Below, piece by piece: positions 37,535-48,663 of a stretch of DNA of 64,000 nt (position 1 is its first letter; every line of letters begins with the position of its first letter). The notes under the pieces were generated by a model. The model was given only the letters and a program-made list of their open reading frames with translations, did no database searches and had not been told where the DNA came from. The DNA lies in assembly GCF_035083965.1 (NCBI RefSeq), contig NC_089727.1:7755501-7819500 (forward strand). Direction: 5' to 3'. Source of the DNA: Branchiostoma lanceolatum. Lineage: Eukaryota > Chordata > Leptocardii > Amphioxiformes > Branchiostomatidae. Both the position numbers and the translations under genes were made by a program.

Positions 37535-39880
37535 TGCTATCTTGATTTTACCTGCCTGCCCCATTATTTTCTTACGTAAAGCCAAGAATCAAAAACATAT
37601 TTAGGTGGCCTTAGCTGTTACTGTAACTGTATACGGCTGACGATCCGATTCTTTTTATTAATTGTTTTATCAAAATACGAGACGAGTCTATGAAGACGCC
37701 TAAAATAAAGTGGGACTCGACCTTTACATGACGGTCGATAAATTTGCAGTTTATATACATGTCAGCTAGTAGGGTAATTGTGATGACCCAAGAGAAAATA
37801 TCTAGGAAAAAATTAGGCCACTGTAATGCGATCAACTTGTACCAATTGGCTCAAATGACCAATACATCGCAGTTGATGGTATCGACTTTACGTCACTTAA
37901 CTGTTTGCAATTAAGATTTGAGTAGATACGGATATTTCATACGTGCGGATGCAGCGAGAGACTGGCTATTGAACCCATAACCGGAGGGGTTTAACATGAC
38001 AAGTGAGAGGTGTTTGTTTCAACATTCTTGGCTGTAAATTGGGCCATATATCTTGGAGATATCTCGTATAACTCCTCTGTGTTCAGCTCTTTATTTCATG
38101 CTTTTACTTCTGTCACCATCAAATACTTGTATATTGTCTCCGCCAGACGAGTCTTTGGACTGCAAAAATACTAATAAAAGTAAAACAGGCTGAGTAGGGA
38201 GACTCCTTTATGTAGTGACGTCTGGGTGGGGGTGCAAGACGACAAAACATTAAGTCTTCTCAAAAGACTGCCCCATCCCCCAATCTATATTCATACTGGA
38301 AAATCTTATTGCACAACCATGGAATGTACATGGTACAGCGTACATATGGCATCTTCTTTCAACAGAAACTTAACAGAATGATTCTTTATGCTATCTATTG
38401 TTTTTAGACTGGATGTTTTTCTTATTCTCTTGGCATATATGTAGAAAAACCCTGATACGTTTTCTCTCTACGACTCAAGAATGAATCCCTGCAACAGAAA
38501 AGCTTTTAAAATGAGAAAATAAACTATTCTCCAAGAATTTGACTCATCGGGACGTGGGGCTGCACCGACTTCTGACGAACTTTTACCCAGTGCTAACGTC
38601 ACACGTGCGGAAAATCACGTGTCTTCAGCACTTGGGTCAGAAAATTCCGCCAAGTCAAATGCTTTGAGTTGGAGAACAGTTTATTTTCTCATTTCATGTA
38701 ATTTACCAACTCATCAGATTAACTTTCATGCTAAGAATATCTTTTTTCTTTTTTTTTGGAAATCTCTGTCGTTTGCAATTGCTCCCTTGATAGCCTTGAA
38801 TTCAAATTCAAACGCAGATGCCTAATGGCAAAACCTATTTAGTGAGCTTCGCCGAGCCCAGCTGGCTTCCTATTAATCAAGAACAAAACCGAAATGTAGA
38901 AAGCTTGTACTTGGGCGTTGCCTGGCCCGCCTGAAAGGTCAAAGGAAGATGTGACTATGACCTACTTTATTCGATCGCGGGCGGTTACGAAGCCGTCCAA
39001 TTACTATGGGCAGATAGCCAAGGCAAAGGGGCATTGGGCTGTAAAGTAGTACACAGCATACAGTCTGTCCTCTGTATTTTACCGAGGTTCTTCAGTTGTT
39101 GATCACTAAGAACAGAAAGGAGATTACCATAGACGTGTCTGCTAGTTCTTGCATACAAAAAAAAATTCAATTTCAGCATTGCCCTATGTTTTTCTTTCGT
39201 ATTTAGTACATCCGTGAAAGGTGTTTTTTCTGTCTGTTTATTTTGTTTGTTTGTCTCAGTGTGTGTTCCTAACACTCGTCCCCCAGAATTTTTCATGGAC
39301 GCGAGTTTAGGAGCCCCGGTAAGTTAATCGAATGGCACCCAGGCTACATTCACAAGATGGTACACAGCAACAAGTCACCATAAATCGGTAAGTTGGTCCC
39401 TTTATGGTTATAAAATATACATCAAAGCACCGAGACCTTAACGCAAACTGGCGTCTCTACCCCGCACACCTTTTGTTCCTTTCCCCCGCTTCAAAGCGCG
39501 TTTTTGTTCCGCACACTGAACTGACAGATCGGTTGCATACCTACTCCAACTTCAGTCTATACTCTAACCCGTACACTGAGCCCTTTCCTGAATTATTCAG
39601 TCTGCAAAACATCCTGGGAATACCAAATACGAGTATCACACTGCACGGAAGAGGTTACAGGTTGTGCTCCTTATATACTTTATCGTGTATCATAAAAATC
39701 GTCTGTCTAGAGTGTTGTACAAACAGATACGAAAAATGACATTCGTTGCGATCGCGCTATTCAAATATGTTTAAATCAAACGCCGTATTTTATAGTTTCC
39801 AGAGTTTTATACAGTTACAACAGCTGCCCTTCGAGCTAAAAGGTAGGAAGAGCCCCGCTATGCCATCAATAATACACCAA

Positions 39881-40267
39881 CGGTTCTAGTCAGGTTGCTC
39901 ATTTGAAATTGGCCAATCAGACCAGAGCCGGCATCATGCTGCGCAAGGATTGCACCTCTATGACATCCGTCGTGCTAGTTAGAGGTAATAGTGTTACCTG
40001 TTCCACCGCTCCTGGCAAGACAGACACGTATTTCACCACTCGTTACGATTGTGTCTAACCATTTGTACGTCTTATCTATGATACCTACACGATGATGAGT
40101 CTAGGAGAGTGTCAGTACGTCTTTAGAACTACCGTTGCAGTAGTAGGGGACGTGTGAGGACAAGCAGCGGAGACAAGGAGTCGTGTGAGCGGTGGAAGAA
40201 GTCTTCTTCTGCGCCCGTTGTCAGTTATTTCTGTTCTACTCTACACGAGTTGGGATACAAGGAAATC
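39881..40267 (+). promoter_or_regulatory. Presumed promoter and 5'-UTR of the TMEM272-like gene
   Basis: The position is inferred from the short first coding exon at 40268-40276. The 5'-UTR part (about 40130-40267) is purine-rich and free of other features. No TATA box was recognised. Confidence 0.3.
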
Positions 40268-42423
40268 ATGCGGCAGGTAGGTTAATCCAAATTTACATTT
40301 CAAAAGAAGTACTTGTGACTTGCATGTCTGCAGCTGAGTCTGAAACCATACCCTGCTAAAGAGGGAGCTAAACAGCCTTGAAAAGATTTGTAGTTTGGTC
40401 GGCTGCTAATGCAGCGTTTTCAACTTGTTATGACATATTTTGTGCATTTTGGTGCTTTTTGAAAGGCCATGTTTGAGGAACGATAAGTTGAAGTATTTTT
40501 GGTCACTCCATTCACTGATAATGATGGATTTGGAGGTTTTCGTATCTACAAACCGCGGCTAGCAATGCCAGAAACGATGCGTTACCTCTTACGTTCTTCC
40601 TTTATTTCAAAACTCACACATGCAAAATTGCTGTGATTTCAGTGATTTTCTTTTGCATCATCTTTACGTGTCTTTGGCTGTAATTACGCTCCATAACATG
40701 GCTGGTCTTGGGGTAAAAGGTATTTTGGTGGCATGATTATCGTCCGTGGCTTGTAAATATTTGATGGAAAGGCTTTCCCGTCTGCGGTAATTATACAGAT
40801 TGCTCGCTGGTACTCTCCAGTATAATGACACGTCTCTCGTCCCGTATAAGCACAGTTCGGAAGGATTGTGTATAATAAGTACATTTTTGGCACGAATCGT
40901 GTTACCCATTAACGGTGGTTAGCATTTATTAGAATATAGATAGAGAGCGAGATATCTAAGTGGTTAAAATGCTACGATAGTAACGTACATCTTGTTGCTA
41001 ACATGTAGGTTATGTGAAGTTGGTACTGCTACATTTATGACTTTCATTAGCGTCTTTTTACCAACAGTGATACAAATAACAGTACCGAGAAAGCTCTCGG
41101 GCATATTTGGAAAGCATAAACGTGTTGTAGATGGCGTAGAAACGATTTTCCTTGTTGGAGTTTTGCCTCGTGAAAAAAGACGCAACGGTCATGAAAACGT
41201 TCACATATTTTTTGTGCTCTATATGACATGCAAGGGATGTCCAAGTAGCGTCCTCACAGTTGAGCTCCTGGTTCCAATTAGTTAGTTGGTAGCTGGATAC
41301 CCCGGTTCAAACCTGGGCATTTTGGTGGGGTGCACCCGTCTTTTGGAATGGACGTAAAATGGGGGTTCCGTCTTCAAGGAGGTGCCAAGAAGGGCTAGCA
41401 ACCTCTCCCTGTGAAAATATACCCTACAAATGAAACAGCAAGGAAACTTACTGACCTATGTGCCACTAGGGTCTGAACGAACGAACGATAGATAGATATT
41501 ACAAGTACGTGCATCTTTATTTTCCCTGCGGTGGACATGGAATATATTAGGATTAATAGAGCTATTTGACTGAACTGTTGCTGATTTCATCTGATCGATA
41601 TCAAAAGGAGTCATAAACGTAAATCTTAATCTTGCCACTCAATTACGTTCCCACAAATTAAAGATCAACTTGAAAAATCATTAACAAGAGTTTGAAAACT
41701 CAATACATTCTCAGAAGTGCACTTAAGATAATGATAATGATCATAAAATGACTTTATCTACAACTGTTCAGCAAATCTGCCGACGCCATTTTGACGATGT
41801 TGCCAAATATAATTGTGATAAGTATTTGATATTATGATCTGTAAACTCTATGAAAAATAGCTGCAAAGAAAACGTCATAAATCAGCATGACACTTACAAG
41901 TTTCTGATATGCAATATCAAGATCTGATTTATGAAGTGTCTTTGTTTGACGTTAACACTCCAATAAATATCGGCGTATATCGGATACGGTGAAATCGGCC
42001 TTGTTCCCCCTTGGGTACGATATATCGGTACAGCTATCATTTGGACAGTTTTAGGTCCTCTTGTATGTCAAGGAATGTAGATCATGAACAGTTTACGACG
42101 AAGGAGCAACTGGAAACCGGACATGATACGGCAGTCTGTACGTGACTGAAATTCAAATGAAAGTTTTATTTTGCAAGTTCTTGCCCGTGGTTAATTGCAG
42201 CACTAAACAATGTACAGAAAAAGTATACAGAGTGTGCAAGTTAAAAATGGTGATAAATGGGAACAATTGACTATTCTAAGAACTGATACGGAATGCAATC
42301 TAAGCTTTTTGGGTTTGACTTTTATTGGAAGCAGTGGAAGACGAAGTGTCCCATTTTGTCTGCACTGAGTTGGTTTTGAGAGGTTAACAGGGTGAAATAC
42401 TGAATGAAAGACCGATTTGAGAG

Positions 42424-42474
<51 letters not shown>

Positions 42475-45400
42475 GAGAAAATAGGGAGGGGTTGATCATG
42501 AGTTTGTGGACTGATGAGCTGATGAACAAACAAAATGTAGTACTGTTTGAAATAGAACAAACAGGCGGCATTAGATAATTCCGGACTGACAGTCTAATTC
42601 CGGAGGACTTTATAATTCTTTTTAATTCAAGTAGATTCACCAACTGAATTCATATTTAAAAGGTTATCAATGTCTACGTAACAGTTAGATGTCTGCAGGG
42701 ACATGGGCAATTCTGAAAAATTCTGCGAATGTCAGTCAGAATTCTGAGAATGTCAGACAGAATTCTGGCAAACTTGGACAGAATTTGAGCAAATTTTGTA
42801 TCATATTAGAAACAAAGTTTCCTTTAAGTTATTGGTATTCTGCATCATGATGTAACATCATCAGTATCAGATAATGTTATTGATTTCACACAAAAAAGTC
42901 TTCAAGTTTTCCAGAATTAGACTGTTAATCGAGACTTATAATGTCGCCTGTTAACAGTTTCCACTCCTACTTCCCAGTTATGCTTCGGTCCCAGTTAGAA
43001 AAAGGGGCGTTGCCGGGTAGTTCACGGGCAATTTTTTGCACTTTCAGACGTGACCCATAAATGGCCCCGTCGGACACCCTGCGGTTGCCGGGCTATTTTG
43101 GGGCCGTGCCGGGATCCCGAATCAATATTAATTCAACTCAAACTTAAATTGAACGCGGGACCCGGTAACAAATGGACGCCTTGGGCTAATCGTGCAAATA
43201 CTTGGAGGTACACAAATTTGTGGATTCGGGGCCCGGTCGGGACTACATCTCCGACGGGCACCAGCGCAATTGGAAACTAAGTGACTCTTCACACGGAAGA
43301 ATATATCCGACCATCAGATGAGGAGTACCCGCTATCTTCCCATCTAACAGTATCTCTGGTTCCATCGAACACAACCGTAGTAAGCGTGTGTTTTCACGAC
43401 ACAGCTTTCCTTAACGACATAACATATTGATTTTCACTACAAGACGTAGACATGTCCCGAGAGAGGGCAACTGAGTATAACCCCGCCAATAATTGTCCCA
43501 GGCTGTGTGTTTTGAGGGAGCATTCCACTCCAGAATCGGGTTTATTTTCTGATAGATTATATTTTCGGGATGCAAATTCACCCCACTTTTGGCTTTTCGA
43601 CAATAATCCTTTTCTAAATCCATGTACCCCCATACGGACCCGCTTCTATGTATTTGCATGACCAACTTCAGGCTAAATTTCTCACTAATGGTAGACGCGA
43701 TGATAAGCTTAACAAAAGCAGTCGAGTGACTATCACACATTCAGGAAGGTGCACAGGAAGTTTGAAGACTATTGCGTCTTGGAATACAGGGATTTTGGTA
43801 CTTTTGTAAGAAACATGGAACTCTGGCATTGTTGGAAGGGTCCTCGGAGAATTCAAGAACTCGATCGCAACCATTTTCACCCTGCGTTCAGGCTTCAACC
43901 TATGGTAAATTTGACAAATGAAACTGGATTCAACCTGGAGTGGAATGCTTCTTTAAACAAACAACCCGTTTGCACAATTGGTCACTCTGTCTTGTCTCTA
44001 CAAGCCTGCTTACAGCTAATATGTATCATTACTTGAAGACGTTGATCAGGTGAACTGGGCTTCTTATCTTCCGTCTACAGCTGACAGCTTTGTTGAGAAG
44101 ACAAGTTATCATACTTTAAAGCATTATCTGACTTCTTGAAGAAAACGGATGGCTTCATTAGTACATGTAGTGCCATTACGTCTCAAGTAGACGTTGGGAA
44201 CGAGATTCGTAGACCAAATATCCCAAAATGCAACTGCTGGGACCCGGATGTTGGTCTACCGGGGATGCAATGTCCATAGAATAATGAAATAAAATCGTAA
44301 ACAAGACTTCGCACGTCAATTTTTCAAAGATTTATGGCACAAAGCGTGAGAAAATAAAGTTAGAAAATTTAAGTGAAACAAGTCATTCGGGAGAATGTCT
44401 TGCTAATTCAACTACATTTTCGGAAACATTTTTCACTAGGTTTTATAACTCCGTGATACCAGCTAATTATGAAATATGGAACATATTTACTCGTCAGGGA
44501 GTGTTGAGCACTTGTTATTTTAATCTTTGACGACTGTTGGATACTGAACTGATCCCTGGAATGATAAATACATGTACTTAGGGTATTTGCAGCTAAATTC
44601 AAATATGCAAGAAAGGCTGTCTGCAATACCTAGCAATGCTAGCTAAGTTCACATGATACAGTGAACTCAAAATGGTTGTCGTATTTAAAGAAAATCATCC
44701 AACATCATACTTTGATATCAGGAAGACTAACGCAATGATTTTGACGATTTTGTACGATTAATTGTAACATTGCTGACTGTGATGCTTTCGATAGATATTT
44801 CTCCCAACCATCAGTACTCCTAATGATAATGGTATTCCAGTTGATAGCGCGTTGATATTACTGCTATGGTAGGCTACATGAACAGTCCTTACCAGGGCTC
44901 CTACATGGAGAACGTAGACTGTGGAAAAACAATGAATTCTATCTGTTACCTTTGACGTTAGGTAAAGCTACTCTTGTCCAGCGATTACGTATTATCTATA
45001 GATCTAGAGAAAGCCCAGTGAAACAGCATCGGGAATATTTCCCTTTTTTTCTGTATAGGGTGACTCTAGGAGAAACTTGACGTCATCAGAGGCGACGTCA
45101 CCGTTTGATGACGCGGTATCGGACGTCTCCGATAGATCATCGGGCAGCTCCGTCCTCATGCGCATGCGCGATGCGTATGGCATGTCACGTGGCCCACTAG
45201 ATTACTACGACAAGGTGTGCGAAGTGTTTGTAACAACAGGTGAGTATCTGGCTCTGTCTTAAATTTTACTATATTCTATACCTTTCAAGGCAAGATAAGA
45301 TTTTTTTGATAAAAACAAAGCTCCAAGGATAAACATGACGTCTTGACTTTCCAGCCTGACTTCATAGTTAGGCTGAGTCATTCTATGATTGATCGATATT

Positions 45401-48040
45401 AGTCAGCTGACGGTTCCTCATTACCACTGACAATATTTGGTAAGTTCCAAGATGGCCGACCCATGACGTCACAATTCAATATGGCGGAGCCCATGGACTT
45501 GAGCTAAAACATAATACATTTGTTATAAGTTAATTAATTGAAAATTACCCACTTTGTAAACTTTAAAACATATCGTCATAGGATTTATTCAACCAAGTGT
45601 TAATGATGATGATGTTAATCCTATAATGGACTCTGCAGCAGGAAGCACGTTTTCAACTAATACACCCACTTTGGCAACGTCAAAGTCTATATATGCACCA
45701 AATTGCCGTTACCACTTACAGGGGATTAGATATAAGAGCTTCTTTGAACAAAAGTGCAGACCTGGGACTTGGTTTGTTTGACTTTTCGACAATCGATCTC
45801 AAACTTAATCTCGAGGTAGTCCGTCAGTCTCGTTCCCACTTCGACCTTAAGGCCACCTTGGGACGTTTTGTGCACAACAAAGTAATTTTAAGACATCCTT
45901 GTCTCGAAATTCTTCGGCATTCGCAATAAGAAAGCAAGGAAGTAGGGGAATATGAGCTAGCTATGTCAGTTTCGATGTATTCTTCATAGTCATGATAGTC
46001 TCAGCGCCACCGAAATGTATTCTTTGAAATATTTCAAATCTTTGAAATTTCCATGCCCACAACATGCATATGACAGGTTTGAAAAGTCTGAATTGTGTTG
46101 GTGTCTGCATTCAATGCAGCTTTGAAAATGGTTATCAAAAACGTTGGCAAACTTTACCATTGAAATCCAGGTAAAATCGATGCACACATCAAACCTCTGC
46201 TTAGATAACGACACGAAGACACACGACTTAAAACATTCAAGGCAAAATAAGAGTTCATTGAGTGGTCAATTTATATCTTGACTTACAACTGAACTTAGTA
46301 CGAGCTACCGTGCAATTATAGCTTACACGCATTATTGGCAAACTTTCTGAAAAGACACATATCCAGATGGAAGTTGTTTGATTATGTTACTGTTGGCGGA
46401 CTCCCAGACTGTTATATCAGCGGCCATGCAATCTAGGCTAAAACGGGGTCACTGCATTTGCACTGTGGCATTTGTGTAGGGGCTATATTGGACAAAATGT
46501 TCCCTTTCTCAATAGAAAATCTAATCTTTAGCACACTGAAGTAGCCGTTATTTGGTACCCAATTCTCTATTTGTGGCAGAGTTAGGCAGCAGGGAGAAGG
46601 TTAAATAATACATCTCAAGAACAGAATGTCTCGTAAACCAAATTGTTACCGTGGTTTGATTCTAGATCATTCTCTAGTGTAGATTTCTCCAAAACCTTTG
46701 TTACTTAATGGCCGCGATCCACTCAAAACCAATCAATTGACAAAACAATTATAATTTCTTTAGCTATACTGTAGTATTCCAACAAGCCAACCAATAAGCA
46801 AACAACAAAAACAAGTAATCAAACAACCATATCTGTATTGTTCAAACACCCTTCAATGCAAATGTCACCACCAGATTTGCAGGCACGTGGTTTTGGCTGG
46901 TTACACTCAAGTAGCACACCGAACGACCTGATACACCCAACTTTTGCATATCTAACTCTAACAATTGTATAAAGCTACCTAATGAAAATACAACTTAACT
47001 ACCATGTTTGGTGATAATAAGTCACATAGCCATATCTTCTTGGTCAGAGAATGATAAGCCTTCCTTTAAAAGTGACATAATTATGTATTTCTCATCTTAC
47101 CTTCCAGCCATAGCGACGGTCTTGTTGTTTGTCACACTGGCTCTACCCACAGCGATGTTTCTCATTGGTAAGAAAAGGCTCTGTTTTATTTTACTGCTAG
47201 ACCGTATTGCAACCGTCGTGCAATGTGGGAACATTATATATAGACCGCAGTTTTGCGATTTTGAGTTTAGCCTCCCTTTAAATGGCTAGAAACGACGCTT
47301 CGCTCACTCAGTGGTTTATTTGGTTGTCATATTGTAGTATGACCACCACTATCTCCATAGGAACTCATGAACGTTGTGAGCGCGTTTTTACTAAATCATA
47401 GATGGTTAGAAACTTCTCTTCGCTCACTCGGTGCTTTATCCGTTATACGTCAATGACCAGGCGTTATGTCATCGTAAACACTTCGGGCGGGTCATTAAAC
47501 CTTGATTAATCAACTTTAAATTTCCAGAAATTTGGAGTTGTAACACATTAGTTTATTTGCTTTTCTGTAGGTATCCAGAATATCCACAGCTGCCCCATCG
47601 AGCCGAAGATCCCTGTTTACCTGGCGGTAGGGGGCGCTTTCGGCATGTTGAAGACGCTGATGATGCTGTGGCAGAGTTACGAGGCGCGCAAGAACGAGTC
47701 GGACGACTACGTGGGCATGAACGACAGCTTCGCCACGCGCGAGTCCAACGCCGGCGTGCGGTGCTTCGACATGTTCGTGGGACTCTTCCTCTTCGTGTGG
47801 TTCATCCTGGGGAACTACTGGGTGTTCAAGGTGTACATGCCGCCTTTCGAGCGCCCCCGTTTGACGCCGAGCCATTACTGCAGCCCGACGGTGTACCTTC
47901 TCGCGTTCGGCGCGATTTGTGTCGGATATTCCCTCATGGCGCTCATCGGTCTTCTCCTGCTGTGTATCGTGGTTCTCAGTCGGGGCGTAGACGACGAAGA
48001 GGAAGACGACCCAGGCGACATCAGAACACTATCTCCATAG
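40268..48040 (+). CDS. TMEM272-like four-pass membrane protein (four coding exons)
   Basis: Exons: 40268-40276 (ATG CGG CAG, donor GTAGGT), 45059-45239, 47108-47167, 47571-48040; phases agree and give 239 residues. Exons 2-4 are firm. The three-codon first exon is inferred from an ATG, a good donor and the right phase, because exon 2 is open only from its acceptor (TGTATAG) and has no early ATG. Residues 4-63 form a Ser/Asp-rich cytosolic-type tail. Exon 3 encodes a first hydrophobic segment (ATVLLFVTLALPTAMFLIG). Exon 4 encodes CPIEPKIPVYLAVGGAFGML, a long FLFVWFILGNYWVFKVYMP helix, YCSPTVYLLAFGA and a last helix, ending in an acidic DDEEEDD tail. The CPI-P-IP-YL-VGG and GNYWVF-VY-P motifs are those of the TMEM272 family, whose molecular function I do not know. 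Exon 4 is much richer in GC than its surroundings. Confidence 0.8.
41281..41489 (+). mobile_element. tRNA-derived SINE (copy C), head probably incomplete
   Basis: The B box GGTTCAAACCTGGGC is followed by a domain GTCTTTTGGAATGGACGTAA-AA-GGGGTTCCGTCTTCAAGG, the same as the block in copy B. A 3' part CCTACAAATGAAACAGCAAG ends in TCTGAACGAACGAACG, a short ACGA-run tail. An A-box-like stretch (CTAAGTGGTTAAAATGCT) lies 300 bp upstream, so the head may have been split by an insertion. Confidence 0.6.
42427..42480. repeat. (GA)n microsatellite
   Basis: A nearly pure GA run ending in GAAAGAGAGAAAGAGAAA. Confidence 0.9.
46526..46606 (+). repeat. Dispersed repeat, copy 3 of 3
   Basis: It begins CTTTAGCACACTGAAGTAGC and ends GTTAGGCAGCAGGGAGAAGG-TTAAA, in intron 2 of the TMEM272-like gene. 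See the copies at 808-874 and 22718-22798. Confidence 0.7.
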
Positions 48041-48091
48041 GAACTCATGTACAAACATATTTCATTAATTAGCTGGATCGTGGCCCTCTGT

Positions 48092-48306
48092 ATAAGGAAG
48101 TTCATGGTTTGATGCGCTCATGCGCAGCGAAGTGCATTGTGGGTAATATGTCAAGGGCGAAGGCCCCTGAGACATAAACAAAATACGTCTGGCCATATGC
48201 TAAGCATTATCTGGACAAGAACTGTTAAATAAGTTAGGGGCCTTCACTGACATAGTGCTCACAATGCATTTCGCAGCGCATGCGAAGTTAGAACTACGAA
48301 CCTTAC
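48092..48306. mobile_element. Foldback MITE family 2, copy b
   Basis: Left: CATGCGCAGCGAAGTGCATT-GTGGGTAATATGTCAA and GAAGGCCCCTGAGACATAAAC. Right: AGGGGCCTTCACTGACATA and CACAATGCATTTCGCAGCGC-ATGCGAA, the inverse. It lies directly after the TMEM272-like stop codon and may form part of the 3'-UTR. Confidence 0.65.
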
Positions 48307-48663
48307 AATCGGTCCTCAAGAAAAGCGACGAAACCGTTATTGACCCAAACAGCGAGAGATTGTGTCAGACAGACTAGAGTCACTTATTTACTTACTGCCT
48401 ATTAAAAATCACACTAGGCAACTAGGGTCTGACTTACGGATCCTTCAGAATCAGAATGGAAGAAGAGAGGCTCTTTGAGTGAAATAGAGACGCTATATCA
48501 CTATTAAAGACACGTAGGTACCAGAACTAACAAGTAATGCTAATGTGTTCAGTGCGATATTTTTTACTCCATCAATTTCAGAGATAATAGAAAAAAACGA
48601 AGTAACCATAAGACTATATCCAAACCGTCTACAGTAACAAGTATGACGATAATGTAATTGTAT

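Larger units (their letters stand above)
26444..39880. other. Gene-poor stretch between UQCRQ and the TMEM272-like gene
   Basis: No exon of a recognisable family was found on either strand. The stretch holds the perfect inverted repeat at 26604-26701, foldback elements at 28566-28708 and 32073-32449, a (GTTT)n microsatellite, a minisatellite at 31283-31760, a SINE at 32500-32793, and a Helitron-like element at 34325-35660. A CpG-richer segment with a GCCATTTTGG motif at about 29740-29770 could be a promoter, but no exon was found beside it. Confidence 0.5.
40277..45058. other. Presumed intron 1 of the TMEM272-like gene
   Basis: 4.8 kb without a recognisable exon. It contains a SINE 3' part (41281-41489) and a GA microsatellite (42427-42480). 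The rest is unremarkable. Confidence 0.45.

Noticed and set aside
39404..39739. 111-codon plus-strand open frame
   Set aside because: No start context, splice partner or family resemblance; its length is within chance for this GC content.
40948..41300. SINE head split by a 300-bp insertion (A-box-like at 40950, B box at 41300)
   Set aside because: The A-box match is short, and neither terminal repeats nor a target duplication mark the intervening DNA.
42203..42643. 146-codon minus-strand frame with a long Ser-Leu run
   Set aside because: It is produced by the (GA)n microsatellite read on the opposite strand.
47557..48072. 171-codon plus-strand frame and a 119-codon minus-strand frame over 47516-47875
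   Set aside because: Both are shadows of the GC-rich exon 4 of the TMEM272-like gene; they are Arg/His-rich and have no family resemblance.
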